In this document: positions 1-13,100 of the stretch, piece by piece
Numbering within the stretch: the first letter of the stretch is position 1
Layout of the letters: each line of letters begins with the position of its first letter
Assembly (NCBI RefSeq): GCF_030867095.1
Contig: NC_081830.1
Location: forward strand, 33,463,832 to 33,527,831
Source: Alligator mississippiensis
Taxonomy: Eukaryota > Chordata > Crocodylia > Alligatoridae
Length of the DNA stretch: 64,000 nucleotides
Reading direction: 5' to 3'
Made by a program: the position numbers and the translations under genes
Notes under the pieces: generated by a model
Seen by the model: the letters and a program-made list of their open reading frames with translations, nothing else
Database searches by the model: none
What the model was told of the DNA's origin: nothing

Positions 1-829
1 TCTAGTCCTGAGCTTGGAACAAGGCCTCATATAGCTGCATATGTGCCTCAAGAATTGGGAGAGAAGTGGCCAAGACTTGTCACCTTGAATAGCAGCTTCT
101 CAGATTTGGTCTCAAGTACAGCATCTGGCACCTGAGAGCAGGAGAAATGCAATGCAACCACTGGAAGAGTTCATGCATTTTGTCTTGTAAAGCCACCTTA
201 GTGGCGGCAACACCTGACAACAGTTTGAGCCAAGTGACTTGTGCCTTTATTTTCCATTTTGGATAAAACTAATCTAGCCAGCCTCTTTTCTCAGTTCTGT
301 GGTTCCTGCTGTCAGAGTCCTGGGCACTGCATTCTTACAGTGAACTAGAGCTGCCAGATATCATTCAGGGTGAAAGATGAGGCCAAAGGTTCAAATTAGT
401 CTTCCTCTGAAACAGTTGGGCCTGTGGATCCTCTACAGAGTGGCTACATGAGTCCCTCCAACATTGCTCTTTATGAACTTGCAGTGGAAAATAGGCACTG
501 CGCTTCATGAGTACAAGGGCTTGCTTCTAGACTGTCATCTACATCCTGCAATAGCTGCTCTTACAGACAGCAATGTGATAAGTGCAGGAAAATTACAGAA
601 GTTATTGCCCTTTTTGATCTGAAGGACTGACCCCAATTCAGGGTCCCAGAGGCATCGCTAGAGAGACTGGAGACAGAGAGTCAGGTGTCTTCGGCACAAC
701 GCTGCTTATTTAGGAAAATACACAAAATCCCGACTCCTTCCCTTTTTAGGAAATGAAACAGAGACCATTTCCTTGTTCACAGCTCTAACCCTGAGTCTGC
801 ACTGCACCCCAAAGCTCGATGGCCAGGAT
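1..829. other. Left edge, nothing recognised
   Basis: No exon, RNA gene or clear repeat was seen. Composition is ordinary for the window. Confidence 0.5.
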
Positions 830-2517
830 CTGCCCTCTGGGTCAAAAGGACTCAGAAAGAGAGAAGTTTTTCACCAGTCCCATGGGACGCCCCTGCCCAT
901 TACGGAACAGGGAGGCCCGAGTGAGGGAGACTCCTTGCCTGCCATCAATGCTGATCTTGTGAAGGAACACCTTGAGTGGCTGGATACCTTCAAGTCAGCT
1001 GGCTTTGACAGTTTACACCCCAGGGTGCTCAAGGAGCTGGCTAGCATCATATTCCAGCCCCTGGCAGGGATCTTTGAGAACTCCTGGTGCTCTAGTGAAG
1101 TGCCTGAAGGTTGGAAGAAGGTAAATGTGGTGCCTATCTTCAAGAAAGGGAGGGATCCGGCAAACTACAGGCCCATCAGCCTGACCTCTATCCCAGGGAA
1201 GGTCTTAGAAAAGATTATCAAAGAGACCATTCTCAACAGACTGGCCCATGGCAATATCCTGAGGGATATCCAGCATGGTTAGTTGCGGGTAGGTCCTGCT
1301 TGACCAATCGTATTCCCTTTTACAACCAGGTGATCTATCACCTGGACAAAGGAGAAGAGATTGAAGTCGTCTATCTTGACTTTAAAAAAGCCTTCAATCT
1401 GGTATCCCATGATCATCTCTTAGCAAAACTGGCTAACTGCAGCCTCAGCCTCACCACGATCCACTGGCTGGGGAATTGGCTCCATGGTTGGACCCAGAGG
1501 GTGGGGGGTGATGGAAATCAATTGTCGTGGTGCACTGTGACCAGTGCGGTCCCCCAAGGCTCTGTTCTTGGACCTATACTACTCAACATCTTCATTAATG
1601 GTGTGGACACTGGAGTCAGAAGAGGACTGGCCAAGTTTGCCAACGACACCAAACTCTGGGGTAAAGCGTCCACCCCTGAGGACCGGAGGGTGATCCAGGC
1701 AGACCTTGACATGCTCAGGAAATGGGCAGACAAGAACCTGATGGTGTTTAACACTGAAAAAAGCAAGGTTCTCCACCTTGGGAGGAAAAACCTGCAGCAT
1801 GCTTATAGGCTCAGCAGTGCTACACTGGCTAGCACTACAGATGAAAGGGACTTGAGGGTCATGATTGACCACGAGATAAACATAAGCCTTCAATGTGATG
1901 CTGCAGCTAGCAAAGCGAGCATCCATAGATGCTTCTCAAGAAAATCCCAGGACGTCATCCTCCTGCTGTACTTGGCCTTGGTGAGGCCGCAGCTGGAGTA
2001 CTGCATCCAGTTTTGGGCTCCACAATTAAAAAATTATGTGGAGAAGCTTGAGAGGGTGCAGAGGAGAGCTACGCACATGAGCAGAGGCCAGGAAAACAGG
2101 CCTTATGAAGAGAGGCTGAGAGCCATGGGACTCTTCAGCCTGGAAAAGCACAGGCTCAGGGGTGATCTGGTGGCCACCTATAAGTTTATCGGGGTGCTCA
2201 CCAGGATCTGGGCAAACATCTGTTCACCAGAGAGCCCCAAGGTATGATTAAGGTTGAACAGTCACAAACTCCTCCATGACTGTTTCAGGCTGGATAGAAG
2301 GAAAAACTTCTTTATTGTCTGAGCCCCCAAGGTTTGGAATAGACTGCCACTAGAGGCAGTTCAAGCACCTACTTTGAACACCTTCAAGAGACATTTGGAT
2401 GTTTGTCTTGCTGGGATCCTATGATCCCTGCTGACTTCTTGCCCCTGGGGCAGGGGGCTGGACTCGATGATCTTCCGAGGTCCCTTCCAGCCCTAATGTC
2501 TATGAAAGTTTATGAAA
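830..2517 (+). mobile_element. CR1 LINE, 5'-truncated, reverse transcriptase part
   Basis: The copy begins within the linker before the RT domain; the 5' limit is approximate. It runs to the typical CR1 3' end GGTCCCTTCCAGCCC followed by TCTATGAAAG. RT blocks LHPRVLKEL, NYRPISLTS, VYLDFKKAF and [11 protein letters not shown] are visible. A one-base loss near 1278-1282 shifts the frame (QHG, then stop; RT resumes in another frame as VAGRSCLTN). The catalytic FADD is FAND at 1636-1647, so the element is dead. A stop near 2245 removes the C-terminal tail. It is more diverged than the younger copies at 4.2, 37.8 and 45.3 kb. Confidence 0.93.
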
Positions 2518-2805
2518 TCCTCTCAGCCATCTGCACACTCCTACCCCACTAAAACCCCAACACCCAGCACGTTTACATGTTACTTCCTCAAAGTGTATAG
2601 GTTTAACCATCACTTATAGCTATCCAAAGTGAGAAGGAACAGTTTGCAAGGTATTACTTATCCATACCGTCAGTAACAATGAAGATAAAACCAGTTCCTT
2701 AATATGAGAGTATAGAGAGCAGTAATGAAATGCCCTTGGGAGAGAGGGGGGAAAAAAAAGAAATTCAGGCAAGAGTTCATTTAGGTATAGGCAACTTCTT
2801 TACAG

Positions 2806-2932
2806 GGCATGTGGCAGGTCAGGGAGGGGATAAGCAGCACAATGGTAGGTAGAGCAGAAAGCAGAGCAGGGAAAGGGATCAGAGTGGCACTTGAGGAGGA
2901 TGAGGCTAACCTGTGGCCCCCACTAGCCAAGC
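2806..2932 (+). repeat. Dispersed repeat, copy 1
   Basis: Shares an order of short blocks with 7587-7812: CATGTGGCAGGTCAGGGAGG, GTAGAGCAGAAAGCAGAGCA, AAGGGATCAGA and a GTGGCCCC-like end. Both may be copies of one DNA element with AGCCAAC/GGTTGGCC-type ends. Family name unknown to me. Confidence 0.4.
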
Positions 2933-4169
2933 CTTTAGACAGGATAGCCAAGCACATATATATTGGACATTCAGCCTCATAAGGCTGGGTTCAGCTGCAG
3001 CTCTGCCTGAGCAAGTTAAGTCTGTACAAAGGTTGCCTCTACCTAAGACTTGCTGAGTTTCTGGATGAGGGAGGGGAGGCCTTAGGCAGTAAGATTTGTA
3101 AAGTAAACTTCCTTCTGTGCAGCTCAAGTGGTAAGACAAGAAGTTCTAGTTGTTGCCTTTAGTCTCAGCTCGCCAAACCATGGCTGGAAGATACTTTTGG
3201 AGACGGGAGTCATACAGGGCATTTTAGCTAGATCTGGTCACACCCACATCGTGCAAAGCAAGCAGTGAAGATGTTTGTTTCTGTTTTGATGTGTGTTCAG
3301 GCTGAGAACTTAAAATAGGTAGAAGACTAAACTTTGGGAGATGAGTTGTATTAGGAGCCAAGCTGCTTTGTCATCATTTAATGAACAGGAGCAATCACTT
3401 AGCTGCCTTAAAAACAAAAAAACAAAACCCCACCTCTCTCCCCCTGAAAAAAATATCAGGCACTTGATGCTTGCAAGTCAAGGAGCACACCCACACCTTC
3501 TGAGATTTGCTTGCTAGGAGATCATTATGCCTTGCTGAACTGGGAAAATGTGGTGACGCTACCAAAATATCACAGGGTTATGCCAAAATAACTCCTCCTC
3601 ACAATCTGTTTTGGAAGTAGAAGGGACTTTGCCCTAAAACAGTAGCTTTCAGTCTGTGGTCCACAGGTTATGTCAAAGGGGTCTGCGATAGAGGATGTGA
3701 TCAAGTCAAAATTATGTGAATACCCACATCTCCATTTGAAATTCCTGAAGGGGTCTGCAAATGGAAAAAAAAAAAAAAGGTTGAAAACCACTGCTTTAGA
3801 GGCATCTACATAGAAGAACTAGTCCTCTCATTTGATCTTCCAGTAGCTGCTCCCCCATTTTCAGATGTTCACATGACTAAACCAGATCACTCACCTGCTG
3901 TTTCCACCTCCCTACTCCTCACTGCCCCCTGAATACTAGAAGGCCAGTGGCAAGGACTCTGCAGCATCTTATTTGATCAACTGGATAGGTGGAACAGCTG
4001 TTCTGAAATGGCCACAGAAAGAGCACCCATTTCCTATTCACCTCTTAGATTTAGGAGCACCCTTGCTACTGACTGTTAAACAGCAGCAAGTGGGTAGCAC
4101 TCTCATCCTCATTTCCCCATGTCTTGCTAAAGCACCGAAGACAAATGAATAAGGTCAGACTGTCTGGTA
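2933..4169. other. Intergenic, one short hAT-like element only
   Basis: Apart from the element at 3640-3793, no gene or repeat is recognised between the repeat copy at 2806 and the CR1 at 4170. Confidence 0.5.
3640..3793 (+). mobile_element. Short hAT-like non-autonomous element
   Basis: Starts CAGTAGCTTTCAGTCTGTGG and ends GGTTGAAAACCACTG, which fits imperfect hAT terminal inverted repeats. An A run lies near the right end. No clear 8-bp duplication is seen, so it is old. Strand is arbitrary. Confidence 0.6.
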
Positions 4170-7086
4170 ACAGTCTAAAAGCCCCTTGGGATTCGGAGCG
4201 GGGGGGCAGCAAAGGCACCAGTTGCAGGGCTCAAGTGCCTATATACTAATGCTAGGAGCATGGGGAACAAGCAGGATGAATTAGCGCTCCTGCTTGCACT
4301 AAACACCTATGACTTAGTGGGGCTAACAGAGACCTGGTGGGATTCATCCCATGACTGGGCAGTACATATTGAGGGCTATAGATTGTATAGAAAGGACAGG
4401 TCGGGGAAGAAAGGAGGGGGGGGGGGGCTGCACTTTATGTCAGTGAGCAATATAAATCAACCCTCATCAAGACGGAATTCAAGGATGAGGAAGTAGAAGG
4501 ATTGTGGGTTAGGCTACATGGGGGGCAAGGAGAAAGGGATTTGGTGGTAGGGGTCTGCTACAGACCCCCACACCAAGGGGAAGAAATAGATACGGGGCTC
4601 CTGAGACAACTCTCGGAGACCATAAAAGCTAAAGAGGCGGTAGTCATGGGGGACCTAAACTACCCGGACACCTGCTGGGAGACGCAGACAGCAAAGTCCC
4701 ATCGCTCACGCAGGTTCCTAACCTGTGTACAGGACCTCCACCTGACACAGGAGGTGCATGGTCCCACTAGGGGGAATGCCATACTGGATCTGGTATTGGC
4801 AACAGGGGATGACATGATAGGGGACCTCCAGATCGGTAGCCATCTGGGGGACAGTGATCACCTAATAATAGAATTCAACATAAGACGTTGAGTGGGTAAG
4901 GTAACTAGTAGGGTGAAAGTGCTAGACTTTAGGAAAGCTGATCTCAATACACTCAGGCGATTAGTCAAGGAAGCACTGCAGAGTAGGAGTTTTGAAGGGA
5001 TGGGAGCCCAAGAAGGGTGGCTGTGCCTAAAGGAAACGATCCTTCAGGCACAAAGCAAGACGATCCCCGAACGAGGCAAAAAAGGGAAAGGGGCCAGGAG
5101 GCTTCCATGGCTGACCAGAGAAATCCAGGGCAGCCTAAGGGCCAAAAGGGGAGCACATAAAAAGCGGAAACAGGGTGAGATCACTAAAGATGAATATACC
5201 TCCTCTGCTCGTGCTTGTAGTGAGGCAGTTAGGCAGGCCAAAGCTACCATGGAGCTGAGGATGGCAACCCAAGTAAAAGACAACAAGAAATTGTTTTTTA
5301 GATATATTGGGAGTAAAAGGAAGGCCCGGGGAGGAATAGGACCCCTGCTAAATGGGCAGAAACAATTGGTGACAGACAGGGGGGACAAGGCTGAACTCCT
5401 CAACAAGTTCTTTGCCTCAGTGTTCCTAAGTGAGGGACACGACAAGTCTCTCACTGGGGTTGTAGAGAGGCAGCAGCAAGGCGCCAGACTTCCATACGTA
5501 GATCCTGAGGTGGTGCAGAGTCATTTGGAAGAACTGGATGCCTTTAAGTCGGCAGGCCCGGATGGGCTCCATCCGAGGGTACTGAAGGCACTGGCGGACG
5601 TCATTGCAGAGCCTCTGGCGGTAATATTCGAACGCTCGTGGCACACGGGCCAAGTCCCGGAGGACTGGAAAAGGGCTAACGTGGTCCCCATTTTCAAAAA
5701 GGGGAGGAAGGAGGACCCGGGCAACTATAGGCCAGTCAGTCTCACCTCCATCCTTGGCAAAGTCTTTGAAAAAATTATCAAGGCTCACATTTGTGAGAGC
5801 CCAGCAGGGCAAATTATGCTGAGGGGAAACCAGCACGGGTTTGTGGCGGGCAGATTGTGCCTGACCAATCTAGTCTGTTTCTATGACCAGGTTACGAAAT
5901 GCCTGGACACAGGAAGAGGGGTGGATGTCATATACTTAGACTTCAGGAAGGCCTTCAATACGGTATCCCACCCCATACTGGTGAACAAGTTAAGAGGCTG
6001 TGATGTGGATGACTGCACAGTCTGGTGGGTGGCGAATTGGCTAGAGGGTCGCACCCAAAGAGTCGTGGTGGATGGGTCGGTCTCGACCTGGAAGGGTGTG
6101 GGCAGTGGGGTCCCGCAGGGTTCGGTCCTTGGACCAATACTCTTTAATGTCTTCATCAGCGACTTGGACGAGGGAGTCAAATGTACTCTGTCCAAGTTTG
6201 CAGATGACACAAAGCTATGGGGAGAAGTGGACACGCCGGAGGGCAGGGAACAGCTGCAGGCAGACCTGGATAGGTTGGACAAGTGGGCAGAAAACAACAG
6301 GATGCAGTTCAACAAGGAGAAATGCAAAGTGCTGCACCTAGGGAGGAAGAATGTCCAGCACACCTACAGCCTAGGGAATGACCTGCTGGGTGGCACAGAG
6401 GTGGAAAGGGATCTTGGAGTCCTAGTGGTCTCCAAGATGAACATGAGCTGGCAGTGTGACGAAGCCATCAGAAAAGCCAATGGCACTATCGTGCATCAGC
6501 AGATGCATGACGAATAGGTCCAAGGAGGTGATACTTCCCCTCTATAGGGTGCTGGTCAGACTGCAGTTGGAGTACTGCGTGCAATTCTGGGCGCCACACT
6601 TCAAGAAGGATGCGGATAACCTGGAGAGGGTCCAGAGAAGGGCAACTCGTATGGTCAAGGGCCTGCAGACCAAGCCCTACGAGGAGAGACTAGAGAAACT
6701 GGACCTTTTCAGCCTCCGCAAGAGAAGGTTGAGAGGCGACCTTGTGGCTGCCTATAAGTTCATCACGGGGGCACAGAAGGGAATTGGTGAGGATTTATTC
6801 ACCAAGGCGCCCCCAGGGGGAACAAGAAACAATGGCCACAAGCTAGCAGAGAGCAGATTTAGATTGGACATTAGGAAGAACTTCTTCACAGTTCGAGTGG
6901 CCAAGGTCTGGAACGGGCTCCCAAGGGAGGTGGTGCTCTCCCCTACCCTGGGGGTCTTCAAGAGGAGGTTAGATGAGTATCTAGCTGGGGTCATCTAGAC
7001 TCAGCACTCTTTCCTGCTTATGCAGGGGGTCGGACTCGATGATCTATTGAGGTCCCTTCCGACCCTAACATCTATGAATCTATGAA
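4170..7086 (+). mobile_element. CR1 LINE, nearly full ORF2 with endonuclease and RT
   Basis: This is the most complete CR1 of the window. The endonuclease part shows LTETWW (about 4320), GDLNYPD (about 4649) and a SDH block (about 4852). The RT shows NYRPVSLTS, YLDFRKAF and an intact FADD at 6197-6208. It ends in CCGACCCTAACATCTATGAA. Three lesions are visible. A frame change lies near the G run at 4421-4432. A TGA (4889-4891) lies between the endonuclease and the linker. One T is missing near 6486 relative to sister copies (GGCACTATCG versus GGCACTTTATCG). The rest is open, so it is young but inactive. No ORF1 is seen; the 5' limit just before the LYTNARSMGNKQ region suggests mild 5' truncation. 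Confidence 0.95.
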
Positions 7087-7586
7087 AAGCATCCTATTTA
7101 GACCAAGCCATACAGGAAGCAGGTTCCAGAGCTAAAGATCTTTATCAGATAATCCCTTGCTTCTAGTTCCTACCTGCTGGAGTCTCAGGCGCCTTCCCAG
7201 CCCATTTCAGCTGCCCTAATGGCCTGTAGGCCTTCCATTGAGTCAGACAAGGTGAGACTACTTGGCTCTGCAGAGGAGAGTTGCTTTAGATTTAGAAGGT
7301 GGACCTTTTCCAAAAAGTTTCACGTCACACCGACACACAACCCAGGTCTGAAACAAAGCTTCATCATCTACCCAGATTGTGGCAGGTAAGCATAAAGCTT
7401 TAAAATTATTCCATCTAGCAACAAGAGGAGTTCAGACTTCTCTAAGACAATGGCACTGGGCTTTGTTGTGGGGAGGACAGCAGTTGATGCTCTTGATAGG
7501 GCATTGCCATTGACCCTGCTGCAGCACCAGCATTTCACAAACAGTGGGCTGAACTGTTTCAGGTGTAGAGCAAGGAGAGCCAACTT
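7087..7586. other. Intergenic, nothing recognised
   Basis: Between the CR1 tail and the dispersed repeat at 7587 I see no gene or repeat. Confidence 0.5.
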
Positions 7587-7812
7587 GCAGCACAAGGGCC
7601 ACAAGCAGCCTTGTACGGCACATGGCAGATCAGGGAGGCAACAGGCAGTGCAGCAGCAGATAGAGCAAGAAGCATAAAGCAGAGCAAGGGATCAGACAGG
7701 GAGCACAGGGCAGGAAGCAGAGAAGCCAATCAGGCAGAGGAAGGGGGTTTGAGTAGTACTCGGGGAGGCTGTGCGGCTAATTTGGGGCATGCCTGCTAAC
7801 AAAAGGTTGGCC
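7587..7812 (+). repeat. Dispersed repeat, copy 2
   Basis: A longer copy of the repeat at 2806-2932, including CATGGCAGATCAGGGAGGCA, AAGCAGAGCAAGGGATCAGA and a right end AAAAGGTTGGCCCC. AGCCAACTTGCAGCA at about 7578 may be its inverted left end. It lies just beyond the PTTG1IP cleavage region. Confidence 0.45.
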
Positions 7813-7979
7813 CCAGGGATGTAAAAGGACAGCTAGTACAAGAAAGAGTTTTTCTCTTTGGACAGTGGTGGGGGAGGGGAGGAGAAACCAGGCATCACCA
7901 ACTCGGCTCTTTAAATGGGCTGTTTTTAAGAGGAGGATACTACCAACAAAACAAGAAGAAAAAACACACCCAGTCCACA

Positions 7980-8277
7980 TTACTTACTAAATCAGTTTAT
8001 TTGCTATTAGCCAAGTCAGTCATTTACATAATCAGTTTGTTTTGCTCATCTGGAATGGTATGTGCACTCCTTCCAGCAGCATGGAGAAAGGCACAGTTTT
8101 TAATCTCTCTTGCCAGTCTCATGATTTCACACCCAGCATTAGTGGAAGCAAATACATGCCTTCATAGTACCATGAAGTGCTCTGCACAGCTCAGCACTGC
8201 TTTGACCTTTTTAAGATACCCTCCCCCCTCCAAAAATCAACATAAAAAAAACAGTGTTTCTCCTGTGGAGATAACTT

Positions 8278-8311
<34 letters not shown>

Positions 8312-10148
8312 TTCAGAGTTCAGTTCAAAAGGCTTCTCATTTTAAAAACTGTGTGCGTCTCAAGAGACCAAAGTGCCATAAAAATGTGAAGTTATAGCAA
8401 AGTGTTTCAAGGAAGCCCACAGCAATGCTTCCATCCCAAGCACTGTGCAGTATTCTAATCAGGTTACATTTTCAAGACTTCCCACACTTGGGATTTTAAC
8501 ATCTACTCTCTGCAAGGCAGACAGGCTTCACTTTGGTGAAAGAAGTTTAAACCATCGGAACTGTTTACAGCTATTTTTAGTCTGGATTATCATACGTTCC
8601 TCTTCAACTGCAAGTGCACTTGAGCCCATGGTCCAGAGGAACACTGGAATGCAACTGCTCCATGAGCCCAGAGGGCTCTAGTGCCCCGCCTGCATTCTGC
8701 TATCAGGGATGGCAGTCATTTGCCATGTTCTAGTGTTTTATATAAAAAAAAAAATCAAATAACCTCCCCTCCCTCCCCCCAACCCTTACAACTGCTTGTT
8801 AATCCACCCTTTCCACATTCTTGTGACATGTTTAAAATATGGATTAAATGTGCATTGTGTAACCTGGCTCAGGTCGTTGAGCACAGAGTTACACTCATTC
8901 CATACTCCTGTGTGCAGGGCACAAATGTAGCGCAGCCAGAAGAACCTGCTACTTCTTTTATGATATGCAAGTTTGTTGGATTGTACCACATGCTGGAAGT
9001 ACAGGCCACATGGAAGCCTGCTGGTTGTTTTACCATGCTACACTGTCCTTTCTGTACCACTTCCTCATTCAACCTATTTGGTTATTAGAATATTCCATTA
9101 TAGATTACATATTACTGAAAACAATATTTTAGCTGAAGCAATGTGTCAAATCAAACTATGCTTCGTACTGAAGCAGAATTCATTTGTTCAGACTTAAGCA
9201 GTAATCAATTCAATATTGCCAAGGCTTTACATTTTTCTTTACTAACATGCATCTAATATAGGCTCACAGTACCCAAGTCTTATATGGCTGCTTTCAGTCT
9301 TGAATTACAAGAGGTTATAGAAATGCACAGAGCAGAGGTAGGAGATCAAGGGATTCATCTACACAAGACGAATTCTGGAAGTAAAAGGAACATCTATTAA
9401 AGGAAAAAAAGTGCAAGTATGATCTTAATTCCACCCCCATGTCCTCAATACTAGAGGAGTGTGTTGAAACAATACTAACACTACACAGTTAAGACTGTCC
9501 AGCTCTGTCACTTGGAAAAAAAATGTACCCAAGGCTTCAGTTTGAGCAAGAAGTCCAAATCAAATCAATCTAGCCTTTGAAAAAGAATTGGCACCATCTC
9601 ATGTTTCAGATAAAAAAGGAACATGAAGATAAACAGCTCTGCTCACAGATGTGAAGTATTTATCAAGCAAAGGACTGGACAGATAACTGCTCCTTGCAAT
9701 CTTGCTTATTCAAGATCAAAGCAAATATACTGCTGCCTTGTTTTAGACTGAGTTAACAAGCCAAGCTGGGCAAGAGAGAGAACAGTGGTGGAAATAATAC
9801 TGCCCACGTACCTATTAACAGTCAAAGAGAAAGTTATTGCCACGGGTCTTGCACAGAACAGAAGCAGCAAAAATTAAATGCACTTCAGATACAAAATGCT
9901 GCGTGCTACGGGCAGCAGTGGAATGTCTGAGGTAAAATAAGTGGGGTGCCATCCGGCTCTGCTGGTTTCAATAGCTCATTGGAATTTCAGCTGGCTTCAT
10001 CCAGAGGTTGGGACAAGACTTTGTGGAGCACATGTTCAGTCTTTTTGGTGCCTGAAATGTATCCTGTGTTCCACCTCTGTGCTGTACAGTTCTGTGTGTC
10101 CAAGGAAGAGGATATTTCAGTGCTGCTTGGTAGCTTTAGGGTGATCCA
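7980..10148 (-). other. PTTG1IP: PTTG1IP 3' UTR
   Basis: About 2.2 kb follow the stop with no acceptor or long reading frame, ending at a good polyadenylation signal. The stretch holds a 27-nt A tract on the transcript strand (T tract at about 8280-8307) and several AU-rich patches. No CR1 or hAT copy is seen inside it, unlike the introns. The 3' limit is inferred from the signal at 7996-8001. Confidence 0.75.
7996..8001 (-). terminator. PTTG1IP: Polyadenylation signal AATAAA of PTTG1IP
   Basis: AATAAA on the minus strand. It is followed by an AC dinucleotide-containing cleavage zone at about 7975-7985, then a GT/T-rich downstream element (GGGTGTGTTTTTTC and TTGTTTTGTTGG) at about 7935-7970. 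It is the only signal I saw below the stop with such a strong downstream element. Confidence 0.7.
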
Positions 10149-10195
10149 TTAATTGTTTTCAAATTTGGCATATGGGTTATCTTCCTTAAACAAGC
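10149..10195 (-). CDS. PTTG1IP: PTTG1IP exon 7, coding part (C-terminus and stop)
   Basis: Acceptor CCTCTAG|GC precedes LFKEDNPYAKFENN and TAA. With the split glycine it forms the YGLF and NPYAKF motifs used for sorting and tyrosine phosphorylation in mammals. Only conservative changes separate it from the human tail (ENPYARFENN). Confidence 0.96.
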
Positions 10196-13100
10196 CTAGA
10201 GGAAAAAAAACTCTAGTCAGGAGAAGTATGTAGGTCAGTCCCAGTTTGCACTCTATGAATCTGTGCCTTTCCTCATTTAAGGTGAGCGAGCCATCTCCAC
10301 CCCTCCTCCCTTTCTGGATTAAGATTAGGAGCAGGTGACAAACCACAAGGCTAATTTCCCCCCCACTCTTTAAAGCAGGTAATACTGACTACCAAGCCAT
10401 TTAGGATGCCAATGGTAACAAAGAAGGTCATTTAAAAACAGGACAAGCACAAGTCATTTGCCAAATCCTACCAACTTCCACATTAAAAAAAAAAGAGGCA
10501 TTACCCAGAGTGAATTAAGCACACCCACCATTTTGTCCTTAAACACTATCAGTCTGTGGCCCCCTATTAGTACCCAATTTGGACTGGTGCTGTTATGAGC
10601 AGCAGCAGTCCAGCAGCTGTTGGCAGTTTGGCAACTAGTTTATCCACTCCCTCTGCTCAGAGCTGCCCTGGCAAATCCCCCACCCTTTCTGGGAGGTACC
10701 TCATGCTCTGCTGAGGATAGCAAGGCTTCTGCCACCCAGCAGCTGGCAATGGGCCTGCAGGATTAACTGGGCACCAGACCTGGCAGCCAATCTCCTGATT
10801 GCCAAACTGGTTCATCATGAATGGCATGCAGCACACTCAGAACATTCAGGCAATTGCTATGTTCCCCTATGGACCACACCCCACAATATCTCAGTTGTAG
10901 GGGATGTGGAAGATAAATGCTTTGGCTTTCCTCACACACTATTAAGGCACATAGTGTACATAGAAAGGCAGAAAGATTTAACGTAGCTCATAGATTTAAA
11001 GAAATGCACTTGAAAGTCACTTGCAACTCTTTACCGTATTTTTTCCGGATTTCATCATGTCGAGATTTCATCTCTGCTCTCCTGTGGGAAGAGAGCAGAC
11101 CAAGAGGTTTTTATGGGGGTGGGGAAAAAGAGGAAAAGCAAATAAAAGTTCTGCCTTCTTCCTAGTCTCCCTTCAGAGAAGCAAAGTCTTCTCTTAAGAC
11201 TCCATTCGCATGTAGACTTGTCTTGCCTCCAGAATAATTGAAAATGAAAAGGATCAAATGCCACCAGCCCAACACACAAGCAATCCTACAGAAGAAAGCA
11301 AGCTTTGGTATAGATGCAAGAGATGATTAAAAGGTAACAGTATCAAAATTCCAAATAGGCTGATATTTTAGCTCAGTTGACAGTTACTCAAGAGCCCAGT
11401 CCAGCTCCATCTTCTTGACTAAGATGCTCAAATCACCATTCATAGATTCATAGATGTTAGGGTCGGAAGGGACCTCAATAGATCATCAAGTCCAACCCCC
11501 TGCATAAGCAGGAAAGAGTGCTGGGTCTAGATGACCCCAGCTAGATACTCGTCTAACCTCCTCTTGAAGACCCCCAGGGTAGGGGAGAGCACCACCTCCC
11601 TTGGGAGCCCGTTCCAGACCCTGGCCACTCGAACTGTGAAGAAGTTCTTCCTAATGTCCAGTCTAAATCTGCTCTCTACTAGCTTGTGGCCATTGTTTCT
11701 TGTAACCCCTGGGGGCACCTTGGTGAATAAATCCTCACCAATTCCCTTCTGTGCCCCCGTGATGAACTTATAGGCAGCCACAAGGTCGCCTCTCAACTTT
11801 CTCTTGCGGAGGCTGAAAAGGTCCAGTTTCTCTAGTCTCTCCTCGTAGGGCTTGGTCTGCAGGCCCTTGACCATACGAGTTGCCCTTCTCTGGACCCTCT
11901 CCAGGTTATCCGCATCCTTCTTGAAGTGTGGCGCCCAGAATTGCACGCAGTACTCCAACTGCGGTCTGACCAACGCCCTATAGAGGGGAAGTATCACCTC
12001 CCTGGACCTATTCGTCATGCATCTGCTGATGCACGATAAAGTGCCATTGGCTTTTCTGATGGCTTCGTCACACTGCCGGCTCATGTTCATCTTGGAGTCC
12101 ACTAGGACTCCAAGATCCCTTTCCACCTCTGTGCCACCCAGCAGGTCATTCCCTAGGCTGTAGGTGTGCTGGACATTCTTCCTCCCTAGGTGCAGCACTT
12201 TGCATTTCTCCTTGTTGAACTGCATCCTGTTGTTTTCTGCCCACTTGTCCAACCTATCCAGGTCTGCCTGCAGCTGTTCCCTGCCCTCCGGCGTGTCCAC
12301 TTCTCCCCATAGCTTTGTGTCATCTGCAAACTTGGACAGAGTACATTTCACTCCCACGTCCAAGTCACTGATGAAGACATTAAAGAGTATCGGTCCAAGG
12401 ACCGAACCCTGCGGGACCCCACTGCCCACACCCTTCCAGGTCGAGACCGACCCATCTACCACGAATTGGATCATTGCATTGAATCTACCATTGGATCATA
12501 GCATCTCTTAATACAATATTAATAGTCATAAAACTATCCAAACAAACTGGATTTGTGAACGTGATACAAGTTAGACTGAAGTTCAACTACAGGCAGACAC
12601 TGCTGCATGCAAGTGCAAGGTCATGTGCACCCCTGGCACTGGACATTTGAAAGCCATTTGAAGAAGCTCTCTCCAGCGCCAAGGTATCCCCTACACTGTA
12701 ACTCCAAACAGTCTTGTCTGCATTCCCGTCAGAATGTAAAATATTCAGTAACTAAGTTCTGTGTGCACCTATCCAGATCCACATGCACTAGTGACCGATA
12801 GCATCTCCACTACCTGAACAAAGTGACTGGTAGACAGACAGTAACTATTTTATAGTTCGAGCAAAATGGAGCACCTCATTTCTCCTGTACAGAGACAAAA
12901 GAGATGATCAAGTCCTCACACTGGCTACTCACCTCTCCTCTTGCTGTACTCTCCTCTTCTCCCGCTCTCTGGCAGCTCTTTCATCATCCTTGTCTGGTCT
13001 GAAAGAAATAGGACATTGTTAGCCATTAACTGCATCTAGCACCTGCCATGATTTTGGCAGCAGCTTCAGGTTACCTTGAGCTGTACTTTTGCAAAGTGAC

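Noticed and set aside
4965-6363. Minus-strand frames inside the CR1 at 4.2-7.1 kb and their counterparts at the other CR1 copies
   Set aside because: They recur opposite each CR1 frame and are antisense shadows of the RT.
8001-10148. Short frames within 8.0-10.1 kb
   Set aside because: The stretch is the PTTG1IP 3' UTR and none of the frames shows a known domain.
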